Of a stretch of 64,000 nucleotides of DNA, positions 34,272 to 42,886 are shown piece by piece. Below the pieces are notes generated by a model that saw only the letters and a program-made list of their open reading frames with translations, had not been told where the DNA came from and ran no database searches. Numbering within the stretch: the first letter of the stretch is position 1; each line of letters opens with the position of its first letter. Made by a program: the position numbers and the translations under genes. This stretch comes from Streptomyces triticirhizae (GTDB lineage Bacteria; Actinomycetota; Actinomycetes; Streptomycetales; Streptomycetaceae), in assembly GCF_003696235.1 (NCBI RefSeq), contig NZ_RFFJ01000007.1:1-64000 (forward strand), given 5' to 3'.

Positions 34272-34955
34272 ATGAGCCGTGTGGCTTTCCTGTTGCTGAT
34301 CGAGGACGACGAGGCGGTACGCACGGCCCTGGAGATGAGTCTGACCCGCCAGGGCCACCGGGTGGTGACCGCGCCCACGGGCGAGGACGGCCTCCAGTCC
34401 CTGCGCGAGCAGCGTCCGGATCTGATCGTGCTCGACGTCATGCTGCCCGGCATCGACGGCTTTGAGGTGTGCCGTCGCATCCGGCGCACCGATCAGCTGC
34501 CCATCATCCTGCTCACCGCGCGCAGCGACGACATCGACGTGGTGGTCGGCCTGGAGTCCGGCGCCGACGACTACGTGGTCAAGCCGGTCCAGGGCCGGGT
34601 CCTCGACGCCCGCATCCGCGCGGTGATGCGCCGGGGCGAGCGGGAGTCCAACGACGCGGTGACCTTCGGCTCGCTGGTGATCGACCGGTCCGCCATGACC
34701 GTCACCAAGGACGGCGTCGACCTGCAACTCACCCCGACCGAGCTGCGCCTGCTGCTGGAGCTGAGCCGCCGCCCCGGGCAGGCGCTCTCCCGGCAGCAGT
34801 TGCTGCGGCTGGTCTGGGAACACGACTACCTCGGCGACTCCCGGCTGGTCGACGCGTGTGTGCAGCGGCTGCGCGCCAAGGTGGAGGACGTGCCGTCCTC
34901 GCCGAAGCTGATCCGCACGGTGCGCGGCGTGGGCTACCGGCTGGACGCCCCCTGA
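34272..34955 (+). CDS. afsQ1: Response regulator AfsQ1 (OmpR family)
   Basis: The 227-residue protein has a receiver domain (FLLLIEDDEAVRTALEMSLT; phospho-acceptor Asp55 in LIVLDVMLPGIDGFEVCRRI; LLTARSDDIDVVVGLESGAD; Lys in DDYVVKPV). A winged-helix output domain follows (LTPTELRLLLELSRRPGQAL, DSRLVDACVQRLRAKVEDVP, IRTVRGVGYRLD). It is nearly identical to S. coelicolor AfsQ1 as I recall it. It regulates antibiotic production and nitrogen/carbon balance with glutamate as sole nitrogen source. The start may be ATG 34272 or GTG 34281. Confidence 0.95.
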   Translation: MSRVAFLLLIEDDEAVRTALEMSLTRQGHRVVTAPTGEDGLQSLREQRPDLIVLDVMLPGIDGFEVCRRIRRTDQLPIILLTARSDDIDVVVGLESGADDYVVKPVQGRVLDARIRAVMRRGERESNDAVTFGSLVIDRSAMTVTKDGVDLQLTPTELRLLLELSRRPGQALSRQQLLRLVWEHDYLGDSRLVDACVQRLRAKVEDVPSSPKLIRTVRGVGYRLDAP

Positions 34956-34992
34956 TGGTCGCGCGGGTGGGCCCGCGCCGGGAGCGCGGCTG

Positions 34993-36738
34993 ATGAACGG
35001 ACTGCGGCGCGGGGCCGGCGACACCGCCCGCCCCGAGGGACGGGTGCGCGGCTGGGCGCGGACCCTGCTGAGCCTGACCAGCCTGCGGCTGCGCCTGGTC
35101 ACGGTGTTCGCGCTGGTCGCCCTCGCGGCGGCCGTCTCCGTCTCGGGCATCGCGTACTGGCTCAACCGCGACGCGGTGCTCACCCGCGCCCAGGACTCGG
35201 CGCTCAGCGACTTCAGCCAGGCGCTCGGCGACCGCGCCGGCGCGCTGCCGGACCGCCCCACCTGCGAGGCGCTCCAGGTCATGGCCAGCAAGGTGGCCAA
35301 CCGCACCTTCAACTACGAGGTGATCCTGGAGGACGACCGGATCACCGAGGAGAACTGCCGCGCCGAGTCCAACCCTGACCACTTCGTCCACGAGATGATC
35401 CCGGCCTCGCTGCGGGACGCCGTCTCGGACCGCAGGGAGGGCCAGCCGGAGGAGGACGCCCACCACCTCTACTGGCAGCGGATCAAGATCGACGGCGACC
35501 CGTATCTCATCGGCGGCGCCCAGGTGATCGGCGGCGGCCCCACCGGCTACCTGCTGGCCTCGCTGGCGCCCGAGCGGGACGACCTCAACTCCCTGGCCGT
35601 GTCGCTGGGCGTGGCCACCGCGCTGGCGGTGATCGGCTCGGTGCTGCTGGCGCAGGGCGCGGCGACCATGGTGCTGCGCCCGGTGCAGCGGCTGAGCAAC
35701 GCGGCGCGACGGCTGGGCGAGGGCAAGCTCGACACCCGCCTCGCGGTGCGCGGCGCCGACGAACTGGCCGAGCTGACCCGGACGTTCAACAACGCGGCGG
35801 CCTCCCTGGAGGCCCAGGTCGAGGACCTCAGCGAACGGGAGACCGCCAGCCGCCGCTTCGTCGCCGACATGTCGCACGAGCTGCGGACCCCGATGACCGC
35901 GATCACGGCGATGACGGAGCTGCTGGAGGACGAGGTCGAGACGCTCGACCCGCGCATCGCGCCGGCCGTGCAGCTGGTGGTCAGCGAGACCCGGCGGCTG
36001 AACGACCTGGTGGAGAACCTGATGGAGGTCACCAGGTTCGACGCGGGAACCGCCAAGATGGTGCTGGACGACGTGAACATAGCCGACCAGGTCACCGCCT
36101 GCATCGACGCCCGCGCCTGGCTGGACGCGGTGCACCTGGACGCTGACCGCTCCATCACGGCGCGGGTCGACCCGCGCCGGCTGGACGTGATCCTGGCGAA
36201 CCTGATCGGCAACGCCCTCAAGCACGGCGGCTCCCCGGTCCGGGTCACGGTCCGCGAACACGTCTCCGACGAGGGGGACGGGAACGGGGCGGGCAACGGC
36301 GGCCGGCTGGTCAGCGTCGAGGTGGCGGACCAGGGGCCCGGCATACCCGAGGACGTGTTGCCGCACGTCTTCGACCGTTTCTACAAGGCGTCCGCGTCCC
36401 GCCCGCGCTCGGACGGCAGCGGGCTCGGGCTCTCCATCGCGCTGGAGAACGCCCATCTGCACGGCGGCGACATCACCGTCCGCAACGACCCGGCGGGCGG
36501 CGCGGTCTTCACCCTGCGCCTGCCGCACGACCCGGGGCTTCCCGAGGACCGCACCGACGACCCGGACACCGACCAGCCCCCGGACGGTTCCCAACGGGCC
36601 GGCGGGCGGGGGCCGTTGACCACCCCGAGGCCGCGCGGGAGCGAGGAGGACCGGGGCGGGGGCGCGCCGGCGGGCGACGGGAACGGCGACGGCGGCCACG
36701 AGGCACACGACGGCACGACCGAGGAGGATCGGCGGTGA
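34993..36738 (+). CDS. afsQ2: Sensor histidine kinase AfsQ2
   Basis: The 581-residue kinase has a first TM segment (LRLVTVFALVALAAAVSVSG, about 34-54), an extracellular sensor loop with two cysteines, and a second TM (LAVSLGVATALAVIGSVLLA, about 201-222). HAMP (VLRPVQRLSNAARRLGEGKL) comes next, then HisKA with His295 in FVADMSHELRTPMTAITAMT. The HATPase_c domain has NLIGNALKHGG, ADQGPGIPEDVLPHVFDRFY and GSGLGLSIA. The last 60 residues are a polar, Gly/Asp-rich tail. It lies 37 bases after afsQ1, and its stop overlaps the lipoprotein start. Confidence 0.95.
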   Translation: MNGLRRGAGDTARPEGRVRGWARTLLSLTSLRLRLVTVFALVALAAAVSVSGIAYWLNRDAVLTRAQDSALSDFSQALGDRAGALPDRPTCEALQVMASKVANRTFNYEVILEDDRITEENCRAESNPDHFVHEMIPASLRDAVSDRREGQPEEDAHHLYWQRIKIDGDPYLIGGAQVIGGGPTGYLLASLAPERDDLNSLAVSLGVATALAVIGSVLLAQGAATMVLRPVQRLSNAARRLGEGKLDTRLAVRGADELAELTRTFNNAAASLEAQVEDLSERETASRRFVADMSHELRTPMTAITAMTELLEDEVETLDPRIAPAVQLVVSETRRLNDLVENLMEVTRFDAGTAKMVLDDVNIADQVTACIDARAWLDAVHLDADRSITARVDPRRLDVILANLIGNALKHGGSPVRVTVREHVSDEGDGNGAGNGGRLVSVEVADQGPGIPEDVLPHVFDRFYKASASRPRSDGSGLGLSIALENAHLHGGDITVRNDPAGGAVFTLRLPHDPGLPEDRTDDPDTDQPPDGSQRAGGRGPLTTPRPRGSEEDRGGGAPAGDGNGDGGHEAHDGTTEEDRR

Positions 36739-37325
36739 GGGGCGGACACCGAGGAGCGACCCTGCCGCTCCTCGCCGGGCTGCTCGCGGTGGCGGCCACG
36801 GCCGGCTGCGGCATCAGGGAGACGGACGTTCCGGTGGACGCGGGCCCCGCGCCCACCCGGGCCTCCTGCGACGCGCCGCCGAGGGGCGAGTACCACACCG
36901 AGGTCTATCTGGTCTGTGGGCAGCGGGTGGAGTCCGTGGCGCGGGTCCTCTCGGAGCCGCTCGACGAGGCGCAGGACCGCACGGGGGTCGCCGTCGCGCT
37001 GCTCGACCAGCTCCAGGCCGAGCCCGAAGAGGCCGAGCGCACCGCCGGGTTCACGAGTGCCGTCCCGTCGAACCTGCGGATCGAGCCGCCGGTCGAGGGC
37101 GACGGGGACCGGGTGGTCCGGCTCAACCGGCGCCCGAGCGAGATCGACGAGCTGGCCCTCACGCAGATCATCTGCACCTTCGCCAACAGCGCCTCCCTCG
37201 GCAGCGGCGGCGACAACGTCACCCTCGGCGGGCCGGCCAGGTCGGGCGCCGAGTCCGACAAGCCGCACACCTACTCGTGCCGGGCGGCGATGCGCAGCCC
37301 GGAGGGCGCCCGCAACTTCGGCTAG
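36735..37325 (+). CDS. Lipoprotein cotranscribed with afsQ1/afsQ2
   Basis: The 196-residue protein has a signal peptide and lipobox (LLAGLLAVAATAGC) with the modified Cys at residue 25. It has four further cysteines and no recognised domain. GTG 36735 overlaps the afsQ2 stop as GTGA, which implies coupled translation. In S. coelicolor a lipoprotein gene holds the same place. It may help the AfsQ2 sensor perceive its signal at the outer face of the membrane; that is inference. Confidence 0.88.
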   Translation: MRGGHRGATLPLLAGLLAVAATAGCGIRETDVPVDAGPAPTRASCDAPPRGEYHTEVYLVCGQRVESVARVLSEPLDEAQDRTGVAVALLDQLQAEPEEAERTAGFTSAVPSNLRIEPPVEGDGDRVVRLNRRPSEIDELALTQIICTFANSASLGSGGDNVTLGGPARSGAESDKPHTYSCRAAMRSPEGARNFG

Positions 37326-37365
37326 GCACGGCTAACGGGCCCGGCCGTTTCCCCGCGTCGCGGCC

Positions 37366-37470
37366 CGTCGGCACGCCGGCACGTTGCCCCGTCGGCACGT
37401 CGGCACGTTGCCCCGTTGGCACGTTGATCCGTTGCCCCGTCCGTCCGTTGCCCCGTCGGCCCGTTCCCGC
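37366..37470. repeat. Degenerate tandem repeat of GTTGCCCCGTCGGCAC-like units
   Basis: Units such as GTTGCCCCGTCGGCAC and GTCGGCACGTTGCCCC recur about six times between the lipoprotein stop and the VanZ gene. They show no coding signature. Confidence 0.7.
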
Positions 37471-37534
37471 GGTGGGGCCCAGCTCACAGTGGCGTCGGGG
37501 AACCGGCCTCGCGCGCCGTGACGTCCCTTCCTGC

Positions 37535-38326
37535 GTGCGGCCACTTCCTGCGGGCTCAGCCGAGCCGACGCCACCCGCCGGCAACCGCCCCGCCGAACAC
37601 CCCGCCCGGGGAGGGGAGACGAGCGGGCGCCGCCCACGCGTCCCCGCACGAGCCCGGTGGGGCGCCTCGGTGCTCCTCCTCGGCTACCTGGGACTGGTCG
37701 CCTGGCTGGCGCTGCGCCCGCTGAGCATGTTGTGGGTCTCGCCCGCCAACCTCGAACCGCTCTCCACCATCCGCGCCGACCTCGCGCGCGGGCCCGAGGA
37801 GGCCGGCCGCACCCTGGCCGCCGGGCTGCTGCGCCTCGCCCCGCTCGGGGTGCTGCTGCCGCTGGTCGGCGCCCAACTCGGCGGCGGGCGGCTGATGTCG
37901 ATGGCCCGCACGGTCTTCGTCGGCGCCATGGTCTCGCTGGGCCTGGAGTGCGCGCAGACGCTGACGCCCAGCCGGGTCAGCGACATCGACTCGGTGCTCC
38001 TCAACACCCTGGGCGTGGCCCTGACCCACCAGTTCTGCTACGGGCTGCTGCGCCGGTTCGCGCCGCTCTCGACGCCGCCGTTCGAGCCGCCGGCCGAGCC
38101 GCCGCCGGCCGGCCGGTCCCCGACGACGCCGCCCGCTCCCCACGCGGCGTGCCACCCCGGGCCCCACGCGGGACACCGGGCGACGCCGGGAACGCGCGTC
38201 GCCGGCGCGCCCGTTCCGCACCCGCAGCACCGGCCGCAGGTCCAGCCGCAGCACCACCCGACCGAGCGGCGTCCCGCCGCGACCCACGAGCCGGCGGTCA
38301 ACACCCCCCTGGAGCCGACGGGTTGA
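37535..38326 (+). CDS. VanZ-family membrane protein
   Basis: The core has hydrophobic segments ASVLLLGYLGLVAWLALRPL, GLLRLAPLGVLLPLVGAQLG and TVFVGAMVSLGLECAQTLTP. The VanZ signature EC.Q....R..D..D...NT.G appears as ECAQTLTPSRVSDIDSVLLN followed by T. A long proline/histidine-rich C-terminal tail (about 90 residues) is cytoplasmic or surface disordered. The start is unclear: GTG 37535 and GTG 37472 are in frame and the upstream region is repeat sequence. VanZ proteins are linked to teicoplanin resistance and surface functions. The role here is unknown. Confidence 0.75.
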   Translation: MRPLPAGSAEPTPPAGNRPAEHPARGGETSGRRPRVPARARWGASVLLLGYLGLVAWLALRPLSMLWVSPANLEPLSTIRADLARGPEEAGRTLAAGLLRLAPLGVLLPLVGAQLGGGRLMSMARTVFVGAMVSLGLECAQTLTPSRVSDIDSVLLNTLGVALTHQFCYGLLRRFAPLSTPPFEPPAEPPPAGRSPTTPPAPHAACHPGPHAGHRATPGTRVAGAPVPHPQHRPQVQPQHHPTERRPAATHEPAVNTPLEPTG

Positions 38327-38359
38327 CGCCGCCCCGAACGCCACGGCCGAGGCAACGCG

Positions 38360-38402
38360 AAGGGCCGCACTCCCCGGGGGTGGCGGGGGCAGTGCGGCCC
38401 TT
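38360..38402. terminator. Terminator after the VanZ gene
   Basis: AAGGGCCGCACT (38360-38371) pairs with AGTGCGGCCCTT (38391-38402). It lies between convergent genes. Confidence 0.75.
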
Positions 38403-38403
38403 G

Positions 38404-38430
38404 CCCGACCGCCGTTCGGCGGCGGTCGGG
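38404..38430. terminator. Second hairpin between convergent genes
   Basis: CCCGACCGCCG and CGGCGGTCGGG form an 11-bp stem with loop TTCGG. It probably serves the minus-strand secreted protein gene. Confidence 0.65.
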
Positions 38431-38502
38431 TGGCCCCAAGCGCAAGGAGGAGACTAGGACCGAGCGCGGGGCGGTTCTTGAGGGTCAGCCGATGGCGTGA
38501 GG

Positions 38503-38892
38503 TCAGCCGAGGGCACCGAGCGCGCCGGTCACGGCTCCGGCCGCGCCGGAGACGCCGCCGAGGCTGTCCACCGTGCCGAGGGCGCCGGAGGGCAGGCCGC
38601 CGAGCAGCTGGGTGGCGCCCGCGACGCCGGTGGTGTGGGTGAGGGTCTCGGTGGCGGCGTTCAGGGCGCCGTTGGTCGGAGTCGCCTCCAGCAGCTGCTC
38701 GCTGACGCCGCCGACCTCCTGGCCGGCCACCTGGTTCACGGTGTCCTGGACGGGAACGGAGTTCGCCACCTCGCCAGTGGCCTGCGCCAGGCCCTCGTTG
38801 AGGCTCATGGCGGAGGCGGAGCCGGCAGCGGTCGCGGCGAACGCGGCACCGAGGGCGGCCACACCGAGCGTCTTGGCGGTTGCGTGCTTCAT
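38503..38892 (-). CDS. Small secreted protein of unknown function
   Basis: The 129-residue protein has a signal peptide (MKHATAKTLGVAALGAAFAA, cleaved after ASA near residue 28). The mature part is rich in Gly, Ala, Thr and Val (VNQVAGQEVGGVSEQLLEAT, VTGALGALG end) with no cysteine and no known domain. ATG 38892 follows AAGGAAG. Similar exported proteins occur beside adenosine deaminase in other Streptomyces, from memory. The amphipathic, low-charge composition hints at a cell-surface or self-assembling protein, but this is speculative. Confidence 0.8.
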   Translation of the reverse strand: MKHATAKTLGVAALGAAFAATAAGSASAMSLNEGLAQATGEVANSVPVQDTVNQVAGQEVGGVSEQLLEATPTNGALNAATETLTHTTGVAGATQLLGGLPSGALGTVDSLGGVSGAAGAVTGALGALG

Positions 38893-39058
38893 CAGTTGGA
38901 CTTCCTTGGGTGTGTTTGGTGAGCGGCGAGCCCGAAGGTAGCCAGGGAAAACCCGCCGTGGCAATGAATCGAAAAGTGTGCCGTCGCTCGAAACTCACCC
39001 CACCGGCCGAGCGCGCGCCCGACCGGCGCCCGCCCCACCCGTTCCACAAAACCGCAGC

Positions 39059-40249
39059 TCAGGACGGGAGTTCGCGCTCGTTATGGAACAGCCATGCGGA
39101 GCGCAGCGCCGCGTATCCGGGCTTGATCACGTCATTGATCATGGCCAGACGTTCGTCGAAAGGAATGAATGCGGACTTCATCGCATTGACCGTGAACCAC
39201 TGAAGGTCGTCCAGCGTGTAGCCGAATGCCTGTACCAGATGGGTGAATTCGCGACTCAGGCTGGTGTCGCTCATCAACCGGTTGTCGGTGTTGACCGTGG
39301 CCCGGAAACGCAGCCGGCGCAGCAGTCCGATCGGATGCTCGGCGTACGAACGGGCCGCGCCGGTCTGGAGGTTGGAGGTCGGGCACAGCTCCAACGGGAC
39401 GCGCTTGTCCCGCACATAGGCCGCCAGCCGGCCCAGCCGCACCGAGCCGTCCTCCGCGACCTCGATGTCGTCGATGATCCGCACCCCGTGCCCCAACCGG
39501 TCGGCGCCGCACCACTGGAGCGCCTGCCAGATGGACGGCAGGCCGAACGCCTCGCCGGCGTGGATCGTGAAGTGGTTGTTCTCCCGCTTCAGGAACTCGA
39601 ACGCGTCCAGGTGCCTGGTGGGCGGGAAGCCCGCCTCGGCGCCCGCGATGTCGAAGCCGACCACGCCCGACTCCCGGTGCGCGTTGGCCAGTTCGGCGAT
39701 CTCCAAGGAACGGGCCGCGTGCCGCATCGCGGTCAGCAGCGCCCCCACCCGAATCCGCCGGCCGCTGGCCGCCGCCCGCCGTTCCCCCTCCCGGAAGCCG
39801 GCGTTGACCGCCTCGACGACCTCGGTCAACGTCAGCCCGGCGGCGAGGTGTTGCTCGGGCGCGTAGCGGACCTCGGCGTAGACCACCCCGTCCTCGGCCA
39901 GGTCCTCCACGCACTCGGCCGCGACCCGGCGCAGCGCCTCGGCGCTCCGCATCACGGCGGTGGTGTGCGCGAAGGTCTCCAGGTACCGCTCCAGCGAACC
40001 GGAGTCGGCGGCCGCGAGGAACCAGGCGCGCAGCGCGTCCGGGTCCTCGGTCGGCAGCTCGGAGTACCCCTGCTCGCGGGCGAGTTCGACGACGGTGGCG
40101 GGCCGCAGCCCACCGTCCAGGTGGTCGTGGAGCAACACCTTGGGCGCCCGCCGGATCTGCTCCTCGGTCGGGGGCGCCGCCGACCGCGATGCGGGGGCGG
40201 GGACAGGGGTGCGCGGGGCGTCGGGGGTCTGATGGGTCTGGGAGGTCAC
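39059..40249 (-). CDS. add: Adenosine deaminase
   Basis: The 396-residue enzyme has the zinc-dependent deaminase motifs: [20 protein letters not shown] (two His ligands), [26 protein letters not shown] (His ligand and catalytic Glu), [23 protein letters not shown] and [11 protein letters not shown] (Asp ligands). It converts (deoxy)adenosine to (deoxy)inosine for PNP. A 35-residue Pro/Thr-rich N-terminal extension precedes the core. The palindrome CTACGCGCGTAG is centred only about 22 bases before the GTG start, placing it over the likely promoter. Confidence 0.95.
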   Translation of the reverse strand: MTSQTHQTPDAPRTPVPAPASRSAAPPTEEQIRRAPKVLLHDHLDGGLRPATVVELAREQGYSELPTEDPDALRAWFLAAADSGSLERYLETFAHTTAVMRSAEALRRVAAECVEDLAEDGVVYAEVRYAPEQHLAAGLTLTEVVEAVNAGFREGERRAAASGRRIRVGALLTAMRHAARSLEIAELANAHRESGVVGFDIAGAEAGFPPTRHLDAFEFLKRENNHFTIHAGEAFGLPSIWQALQWCGADRLGHGVRIIDDIEVAEDGSVRLGRLAAYVRDKRVPLELCPTSNLQTGAARSYAEHPIGLLRRLRFRATVNTDNRLMSDTSLSREFTHLVQAFGYTLDDLQWFTVNAMKSAFIPFDERLAMINDVIKPGYAALRSAWLFHNERELPS

Positions 40250-40265
40250 GGGTCAACTGTACTTC

Positions 40266-40277
40266 CTACGCGCGTAG
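40266..40277. promoter_or_regulatory. Palindromic operator CTACGCGCGTAG before adenosine deaminase
   Basis: This perfect 12-bp palindrome lies 17 bases upstream of the add start. It matches 18045-18056 and 23055-23066. Confidence 0.8.
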
Positions 40278-40471
40278 ATCGGCTGGCGCCGGGCCTCGGG
40301 AGCGGCGGGAGTGGTGGACGGCTGAGCGCCGTGGCCGGGTGGCGCCTGGCGCCTTGCGCCCGGCGGTGTGGGCTGGGGCCGGCGGTGGGCTGCGTGGAGG
40401 GGGGTCGTCGATGGTGGGTCATCCGGCGAAACCCTTTGCGGGCGGCCCCGTTCGGCTGGTGTGCTGGCCCG

Positions 40472-41455
40472 GTGTCAGCGCACGAGGAGTTCCGCGACAG
40501 CCTGGCGGCGGTGAGCGTCCGGCCGTTGACGCTGGCCTGGGTCAGCCGGCACCTGGCGGCCGGCGAACGGATCACCGGGATCGTGGCGCTGCGCGGCGGG
40601 ATCACCGCCGAGATGCGGCGGCTGACCGTGCGCGCGCCGAACGGCGACACCCGGCACCTGGTGCTGCGGACCGTCGTCGACGCGAAGGACGCCGAGGGCT
40701 GGTTGAACCGGGAGGCCGACGCCCTGGCCCTGCTGGCGGGGACCGACGTGCCGGCCCCCGCGCTGGTCGCGGTCGATCCGACCGCCGCGCACTGCGAGTT
40801 CCCCTCGTTGCTCATGACGCGTCTGCCGGGCCGGACGGTCCTCGACGACGCGGGCGTGGCGGCCCGCGTCCCGCTGCTGGCGCGGCAGCTGGTGGCGATC
40901 CACGCGGTGCGGCCGGCCGAACGGCCCCGGGAGTACGAGGCGTTGACGACCGCCGACACGGTCGTCGTTCCGCCCGGCGGCGACGCGGCGGCGTGGGCTG
41001 CGGCGATCGACCTGATCCGCGAGCCGGCGCCGGCCTACGAGGGGCGGTTCCTGCACCGGGACTTCCAGCCGGGCAACGTGCTGTTCGACGTCCCGCCCGG
41101 AGCGCCGCCCGGAGCGCCGTCCGCCGCCCGGATCACCGGGGTCGTCGACTGGGCGACGCCGTCCTGGGGCCCGGCGGACTTCGATATGGCGCACTGCGCC
41201 ACCAACCTCGCGGTGCTGCACGGCCCGGAGTGGGGCTTCCGGTTCGCCGACGCGTACGAGGAGGCCGGCGGGGTGTTGGCGGCGTCCGAACGCGAACGGC
41301 GGTACTGGCGGGTGCGGGACGCGCTGGCGCTGTCGGAGGAGGTGTCGTTGGTCTCGGGGCCGTGGCGGGACGCGGGGCGGACCGAGCTGACGCCGCGCGC
41401 GGTGGCGGAACGGCTGGATGCCTATGTCACGGCGGTGATGAACGCGGAGGTGTGA
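40472..41455 (+). CDS. Aminoglycoside phosphotransferase (APH)-family kinase
   Basis: The 327-residue protein has the APH fold: ITGIVALRGGITAEMRRLTV (nucleotide loop), FPSLLMTRLPGRTVLDDAGV (hinge), the catalytic loop FLHRDFQPGNVLFDV (HxDxxxxN), and the metal motif VVDWATPSWGPADFDMAHC. The substrate may be an aminoglycoside, another small hydroxylated molecule or a choline-like compound; sequence does not say. GTG 40472 is the best start, but no good ribosome site is seen. It is divergent from add with a 200-base gap. Confidence 0.87.
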   Translation: MSAHEEFRDSLAAVSVRPLTLAWVSRHLAAGERITGIVALRGGITAEMRRLTVRAPNGDTRHLVLRTVVDAKDAEGWLNREADALALLAGTDVPAPALVAVDPTAAHCEFPSLLMTRLPGRTVLDDAGVAARVPLLARQLVAIHAVRPAERPREYEALTTADTVVVPPGGDAAAWAAAIDLIREPAPAYEGRFLHRDFQPGNVLFDVPPGAPPGAPSAARITGVVDWATPSWGPADFDMAHCATNLAVLHGPEWGFRFADAYEEAGGVLAASERERRYWRVRDALALSEEVSLVSGPWRDAGRTELTPRAVAERLDAYVTAVMNAEV

Positions 41456-41460
41456 GCGAA

Positions 41461-41489
41461 CCATGTCCCGGGCGCGGCCCGGGACATGG
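41461..41489 (+). terminator. Terminator after the APH-family gene
   Basis: CCATGTCCCGGG pairs perfectly with CCCGGGACATGG over loop CGCGG, six bases past the stop. Confidence 0.75.
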
Positions 41490-41589
41490 GAGCGAGCTCG
41501 GCCCGCAAGCCGCCGGCTCCGGGGCGCCCCGTTCACCGCCCATGCCCACCCCTGAACCGTTGTCGTCCGCCCCCCCGTCCCAGATACTC

Positions 41590-41610
41590 CGCGCAGTTCC
41601 CCGCGCCCCT
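41590..41610. repeat. Intergenic CGCGCAGTTCCCCGCGCCCC element, copy 2
   Basis: A half-copy of the element at 11099-11118, in the same orientation. The 325-base gap between the kinase and LysR genes otherwise holds only the terminator and low-complexity sequence. Confidence 0.6.
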
Positions 41611-41780
41611 GAGGTGGTGCCCGGGCTGAGGCCGCGAACAACGGTCGCCGGACCCGCACCCGACCACGTGTCTCGTCGGAAGCGCGCCCACGACCAACCG
41701 GCCAACGTCCCAGCAGAGCCAGGCCGGTCCGCCCTGGCCGACCGGGCCCCAGGGCCCGGCGGCCCCGCCCCGTGGGGCGC

Positions 41781-42794
41781 TCACCCCGAGGTGAGCGCCC
41801 CCCTGCGGCTGAGCAGAAAGCGGCGGAAGGCCGCCACCGGGGCGGTCTCCGGGCGGCCGGCCATCCAGGCCACGCCGATCTCCCGCACCGCGCGCGGCGC
41901 GGTGACGGTCAGGTCGTGAACTCCCGGCCTGGGCACGGTCGGTGGCGGCAGCAGCGCCACCCCGAGCCCGGCCGCGACCAGGCCGCGCAGCGTCTCCGGC
42001 TCCTCGCCCTCGAACGCGATGCGCGGCCGGAAGCCTGCCTGCGCGCAGAGCGCGTCGGTGAGCCGGCGCAGCCCGTACCCCGGTTCGAGGGTGACGAACG
42101 ACTCCTCGGCGGTCTCGGCGAGCCGGACGCGGCGGCGGCCGGCGAGGCGGTGGTCGGCGGGGACGACGAGGGAGAGCCGCTGTTCGTCGAGCCGCCGGGT
42201 GACCAGGTCGGGGGCGTCGGGAACGGGCGAGGTGAGGCAGAGGTCCAGTTCGCCGGCCCGCATCCGTTCGATCATGTCCTCGCCGTAGCTCTGCACCAGC
42301 GCGAACCTGACCCTCGGGTGGGTCTCCCGGAACGCGCGGATCAGCGTGGGCATGGTCTCCGGGCCCATGGTGTGGAGGAAGCCGAAGGCGACCTTGCCGG
42401 CGCCCGGGTCGGCGTCGGCGCGGGCGGTCTCGGCGGCGCGGGCGACGTCGGCGAGCGCGCGTTCCACGGAACGGGCGAACGCGCGGCCCACCGGCGTCAG
42501 CGAGACGGTGCGGCCGTGGCGGGCCAGCAGGTCCACGCCGAGGTCGGCCTCAAGGCGGGCGATGGCCCGGCTGAGCGTCGGCTGGGGAACGCCCAACTCC
42601 CGCGCCGCCTGGGTGATGTGTTCGTGCCGGGCGACCCCGGCGAACTGCGCCAGCCGGGGCGCCAGCAGCGCCGCCGGCGCGTCCGCCGCCAGCTCGGCGA
42701 CCTCGGCTGGCGGCCCCGCGCCCTCGCCGGCTGGCCCCGAACCCGAACCCGGCCCCGTTACCGAAGTGTCTTTCCCGTTGCGGAACGATGACAT
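41781..42794 (-). CDS. LysR-family transcriptional regulator
   Basis: The 337-residue protein has a Gly/Pro-rich N-terminal extension of about 40 residues. The LysR HTH follows (QFAGVARHEHITQAARELGV, QPTLSRAIARLEADLGVDLL) and then the substrate-binding domain (AFGFLHTMGPETMPTLIRAF, GELDLCLTSP, GLRGLVAAGLGVALLP-like region). ATG 42794 is preceded by a very strong AGGAGGGAGGGG site. It is divergent from the MFS transporter and most likely controls it through the 92-base shared promoter region. Confidence 0.92.
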   Translation of the reverse strand: MSSFRNGKDTSVTGPGSGSGPAGEGAGPPAEVAELAADAPAALLAPRLAQFAGVARHEHITQAARELGVPQPTLSRAIARLEADLGVDLLARHGRTVSLTPVGRAFARSVERALADVARAAETARADADPGAGKVAFGFLHTMGPETMPTLIRAFRETHPRVRFALVQSYGEDMIERMRAGELDLCLTSPVPDAPDLVTRRLDEQRLSLVVPADHRLAGRRRVRLAETAEESFVTLEPGYGLRRLTDALCAQAGFRPRIAFEGEEPETLRGLVAAGLGVALLPPPTVPRPGVHDLTVTAPRAVREIGVAWMAGRPETAPVAAFRRFLLSRRGALTSG

Positions 42795-42886
42795 GAACCC
42801 CTCCCTCCTGCGGTCATACGACAGTGCATCGATTCTGGCATCTTCTCGCATTGGACGTCATAAGAGCGCCGCCGTACGTTCGAGCC